Shown in pieces: positions 61,263 to 64,000 of a DNA stretch of 64,000 nucleotides. The DNA is from Apophysomyces variabilis (lineage: Eukaryota > Mucoromycota > Mucoromycetes > Mucorales > Mucoraceae), in the NCBI GenBank assembly GCA_002749535.1, contig MZZL01000380.1, positions 851,041 to 915,040 on the forward strand, given 5' to 3'. Positions within the stretch are counted from its first letter, which is position 1. Each line of letters begins with the position of its first letter. Made by a program: the position numbers and the translations under genes. The notes under the pieces are model-generated. The model had not been told where the DNA came from. It ran no database searches and was given only the letters and a program-made list of their open reading frames with translations.

Positions 61263-63056
61263 AGAAGCTTTTTTTCTTAATGATCGTCGTTAGTGCTGAA
61301 ACCCTATTGAATAGCACACCGGTTGCATGATGCACTGACAGAGAAAGAAAAAAAAACTCGTGTAAAATCATTAAAACGTCAGTGTACATAGCATTCATTC
61401 TACTTTTTTTAAAAAAAACTGTAACTTATGCATTAATATCATGTTTTGTTGATGGAACAACGGAAACGATGATGGTATTTTGTGTATACATTGTATGTCT
61501 GTAGACCAGGGCATAAGTTAACTGACATAGCGAAGTCAGCTAAGCTACAATCATAAAACAAGGGTGATAAAAGGAGGCCAAAAGTATCAAAAAAAAAGAA
61601 ACTCTGTAGATATATAACTGCAGCAGTATATATGTGCACTTCTTTTTTTTTTTTGTTTTAGATCTTTCTTTGTTAGTGAAACGGGAACTGATGTGCTGCA
61701 ATGTAACATTGAGCATTAACCATGAATGGGTAAGTGCTTGCAGAATAATTTCTGCGCCAAGTTGGCTTTTTTTTCTGACTGTTGCAGAAAAACGTGATAG
61801 TGACAGTAGGATTCACAAGATGATGATCTCTGATAAAACTTCCTATGATAAAATAGGTCACGCATAACAAATATAGGGGAGGCATAGGTTATCCTTTCCC
61901 TCTGACAAGTCGTTTGTCAGTAGGATATTTATGCGCTAGAATCGGAAAAAGGTGAAAAAGGAAAAATGCGCATTGAATTGACAGTCATTCGGTGATTTGC
62001 ATCCGACATTTTACGCATATAGAAGTGATTTACATCCCTTACAGCCCTACGACAATCTCCCATGTAACAATGTAGAAGCAAAGAGAGTTCCTTTGGTTCT
62101 ATTGCGTACTGAACTGATCATCTCTTTTCCCCTCGTTGCAAGGGTAACCGTTGTTTAGCAATCTCTTTTAATTTCGATTAAAATGAGCCTTACGAATTTG
62201 CTTTCCTTAATTTTGTTTTCTTTTTCCTCAGTTGCTTATGAACAAACAAAAAACAATGAAAAAATAAGGAAGGGTGTAAGAAAGGAAACCACGTGTGTAG
62301 CTTAGTGACGGGGAGGATTTACATCAAAGATCTACGCGGATTTATCAACACGAAAACTATGAATCATGAGTAAGCGATGACGTACAAGAACAATATCTTA
62401 GTTAGGAAGATTGGTCATTAAAGAGAGACATGGTGATAAAAATTCTGGTTCGTGATATGATGTAGCTACCCGCTGATGGTATCACGCCGAAAAGGAGAAA
62501 GCCAAGGCCAAATATTGTATGCCGTCAATAACAAACATGCAAACACCATTTATAGATAGTTCCTAGGATAAATCACCGAACGTGTCCTAGGCTTTAAAAA
62601 ATGAGGGCTCTTTGTGGTTCATTATGGAGTGTGCCATATTTTCAAGAACAACAAAACATAGCATGAAGGGTTCGCTTATTGCAGTTCATTTTAGACACTG
62701 AGTTATCCTTATTAATTTTTTCTTTTTTTTTTTCCTCTCATTTGATTTCAACAGTGATAAATAAGCAAAAATAGTGATTGTTATGATTGAGCACCCATTG
62801 ATACGTCCAAACTGCTTCTTCCCCCTTTTCTGCAGCCAACTCCTGCTTTCTGCACGCACTAAGTAACTTCTTCCGTCACTGAAACAAAAAAAGAAAATAA
62901 TGGATCTATTTGCCATGCATTCATCAGCCATTTCTTTTTTTTTTGTTTAATCTAACTTGGTTATTATAAATACAGGGAGGAGAACTTTCCACTCTTCTCT
63001 ACTTGTTTTTTTTTTTACTGTACATCATAACGCTAAAAAAAAAGGATCAGACCAGA
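61263..63056. other. Gene-free region
   Basis: 1.8 kb between SNU13 and the last gene. AT-rich with T tracts (61642-61655, 62720-62740). Frames at 61439-61639, 61634-61867 and 62686-62931 are short and overlap. A TATAAATA-like stretch at 62966-62973, about 85 bp above the next ATG, could be that gene's TATA box. Nothing else was seen. Confidence 0.5.
62966..62973 (+). promoter_or_regulatory. Candidate TATA box
   Basis: TATAAATA about 85 bp upstream of the ATG of the Ser/Thr-rich surface protein gene, followed by a T tract near the ATG. Position and sequence fit a TATA element, but this is inference only. Confidence 0.35.
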
Positions 63057-63776
63057 ATGAAACTTCAAAGCTTCATCCTCTTATTCCCACTGATTGCGTT
63101 ACAACAAGTTGCAGCTCAGAATGCTGGCGATCCTATTGCTAATACACCTACAGTGGCTACACCACCTACCGTGGCCACACCCACCACGGATGCAGTGAAT
63201 CCTGTTACTCCCACTGTGCAGACTTCCACTGACCTTGCTGGCATCGCTTCTTCATCTTCTCCATTGGCTGGTACTACACCGACCGCTTTGGCTACGAGTT
63301 CATCCTTTTCGGCCATCATCGGCCAGAGTTCTTCATTGAGTGGATTGGCCACTCCTTCGTCTTCTGGTATCCTGGGAAGTAGTGGTACTGCTTCATGGTC
63401 TACTCCAAGTGCAACTATTTCTGATGGATTACTTCCTACTTCCGCAAGCTCCATCGCGTCTGGTAAAGTGAACCTGAACTCTATAATATCTCAAGAAAAA
63501 AAAATGTTCTGGTTGTTTTTTAACTCGATGTGTCTATTTCATGTAGGGTTACCCTCTTTCTCTTCTTCTTCTGCTAGCGGTAGTAGTGGATTTACACCGA
63601 TCTTGAGTTCCAGTAGTGGGGGAGTTCTTTTACCGTCCAGTTCAAGGGCCCTTCCGACGGGAACAAGTGTTCCTTCTCGTGGAACCATTCCAGCGGGATC
63701 ATCGGGTACTCGTGTGGAGGCATCCACAGTTAGTCTGATGTGCGTGTTACTTGGACTGGCCGTTTATTGGTACTGA
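63057..63776 (+). CDS. Ser/Thr-rich secreted protein, probable GPI-anchored cell-wall protein
   Basis: Exons are 63057-63462 and 63547-63776, giving 211 aa. The first 20 residues (MKLQSFILLFPLIALQQVAA) form a signal peptide with likely cleavage after VAA or AAQ. The mature part is about half Ser, Thr, Ala, Pro and Gly, including an early imperfect repeat of T-V-A-T-P units, suited to dense O-mannosylation. The last residues (SSGTRVEASTVSLMCVLLGLAVYWY) are a small-residue site followed by a hydrophobic tail, as in GPI-anchor signals. There is no catalytic domain, so a structural or adhesive wall role is likely. No cysteine-rich domain was seen. Such low-complexity proteins evolve fast, so no family was assigned. 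Confidence 0.85.
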   Translation: MKLQSFILLFPLIALQQVAAQNAGDPIANTPTVATPPTVATPTTDAVNPVTPTVQTSTDLAGIASSSSPLAGTTPTALATSSSFSAIIGQSSSLSGLATPSSSGILGSSGTASWSTPSATISDGLLPTSASSIASGKVNLNSIISQEKKMFWLFFNSMCLFHVGLPSFSSSSASGSSGFTPILSSSSGGVLLPSSSRALPTGTSVPSRGTIPAGSSGTRVEASTVSLMCVLLGLAVYWY

Positions 63777-63910
63777 GAAAATATAAAAAAGAAGCGAACA
63801 GCTGGTTAGGTTATTTCAATTTCAGATCAATAAAGGAGTTTTAATCTATGTGTAACCTCGAGTGTCTGGTAGTATAGCCATATCAGTTGCTGTGTGCCTG
63901 TGTCTGTCTT

Positions 63911-63942
<32 letters not shown>

Positions 63943-64000
63943 CCAGGGCTAAAAATATTTTTCTCCTATCAAACTTTTTTTTTTTTTTTTGCTCAGCGTT
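63777..64000. other. 3' flank with microsatellite
   Basis: 224 bases after the last stop codon: an AATAAA-like signal in the stretch near 63829, then CT and GT repeats and a T-tract to the window edge. Confidence 0.5.
63909..63943. repeat. CT/GT microsatellite
   Basis: A run of CT units passes directly into GT units, about 130 bp downstream of the final stop codon. Confidence 0.9.

Overview
This window reads as nuclear DNA of an early-diverging fungus, most likely Mucorales (Mucoromycota). The reasons are dense genes with many short GT-AG introns (mostly 45-120 nt), AT-rich spacers full of T and A tracts, and a gene set that combines fungal features (siderophore-type MFS transporter, Ptc1-type phosphatase, Vam7-like SNARE) with genes shared with animals but absent from budding yeast (dymeclin, an Atos/FAM214 protein, SLC35F-type carrier). 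No bacterial, plasmid, phage or CRISPR features were seen. Exon coordinates were built by hand from splice sites, frame continuity and family knowledge; they have not been checked by alignment or RNA data.

Layout. 1-15 kb: succinate dehydrogenase iron-sulfur subunit (-), a protein that appears to join an Atg13-like HORMA region to an Atos C-terminus (-), an Arf-like GTPase with a long tail (-), an SLC35F-type transporter (+) and TATA-binding protein (-). 14.6-19.8 kb is gene-poor. 19.8-31 kb: PX-SNARE protein (+), Ptc1-like PP2C (+), LEA2-type membrane protein (-), a small unknown membrane protein (+) and a 16-exon dymeclin (-). 31-34 kb is empty. 34-41 kb: siderophore-type MFS transporter (+), HAD hydrolase (-) and Dbp5 helicase (-). 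41-54 kb: a divergent di-ubiquitin with a tail (+), a RhoGAP-like protein lacking the arginine finger (+), a TALE homeodomain factor (-) and a large kinesin (-). 54-64 kb: ribosomal protein uL4 (-), a Tc1/IS630-type transposase fragment (+), a mitochondrial-type mercaptopyruvate sulfurtransferase (+), SNU13 (+) and a Ser/Thr-rich GPI-anchor candidate (+).

The genes are mostly unlinked housekeeping loci and show no biosynthetic cluster. Thematic links are gene expression (TBP, Dbp5, uL4, Snu13, homeodomain factor), membrane traffic (dymeclin, Vam7-like, Arf-like) and Rho/cytoskeleton (RhoGAP-like, kinesin). The most interesting points are a box C/D snoRNA inside an intron of SNU13, the gene for the protein that binds such RNAs; the Atg13-like/Atos domain combination; the di-ubiquitin precursor with an N-terminal prefix and a C-terminal tail ending in Gly-Gly; and the His at the SNARE zero layer.
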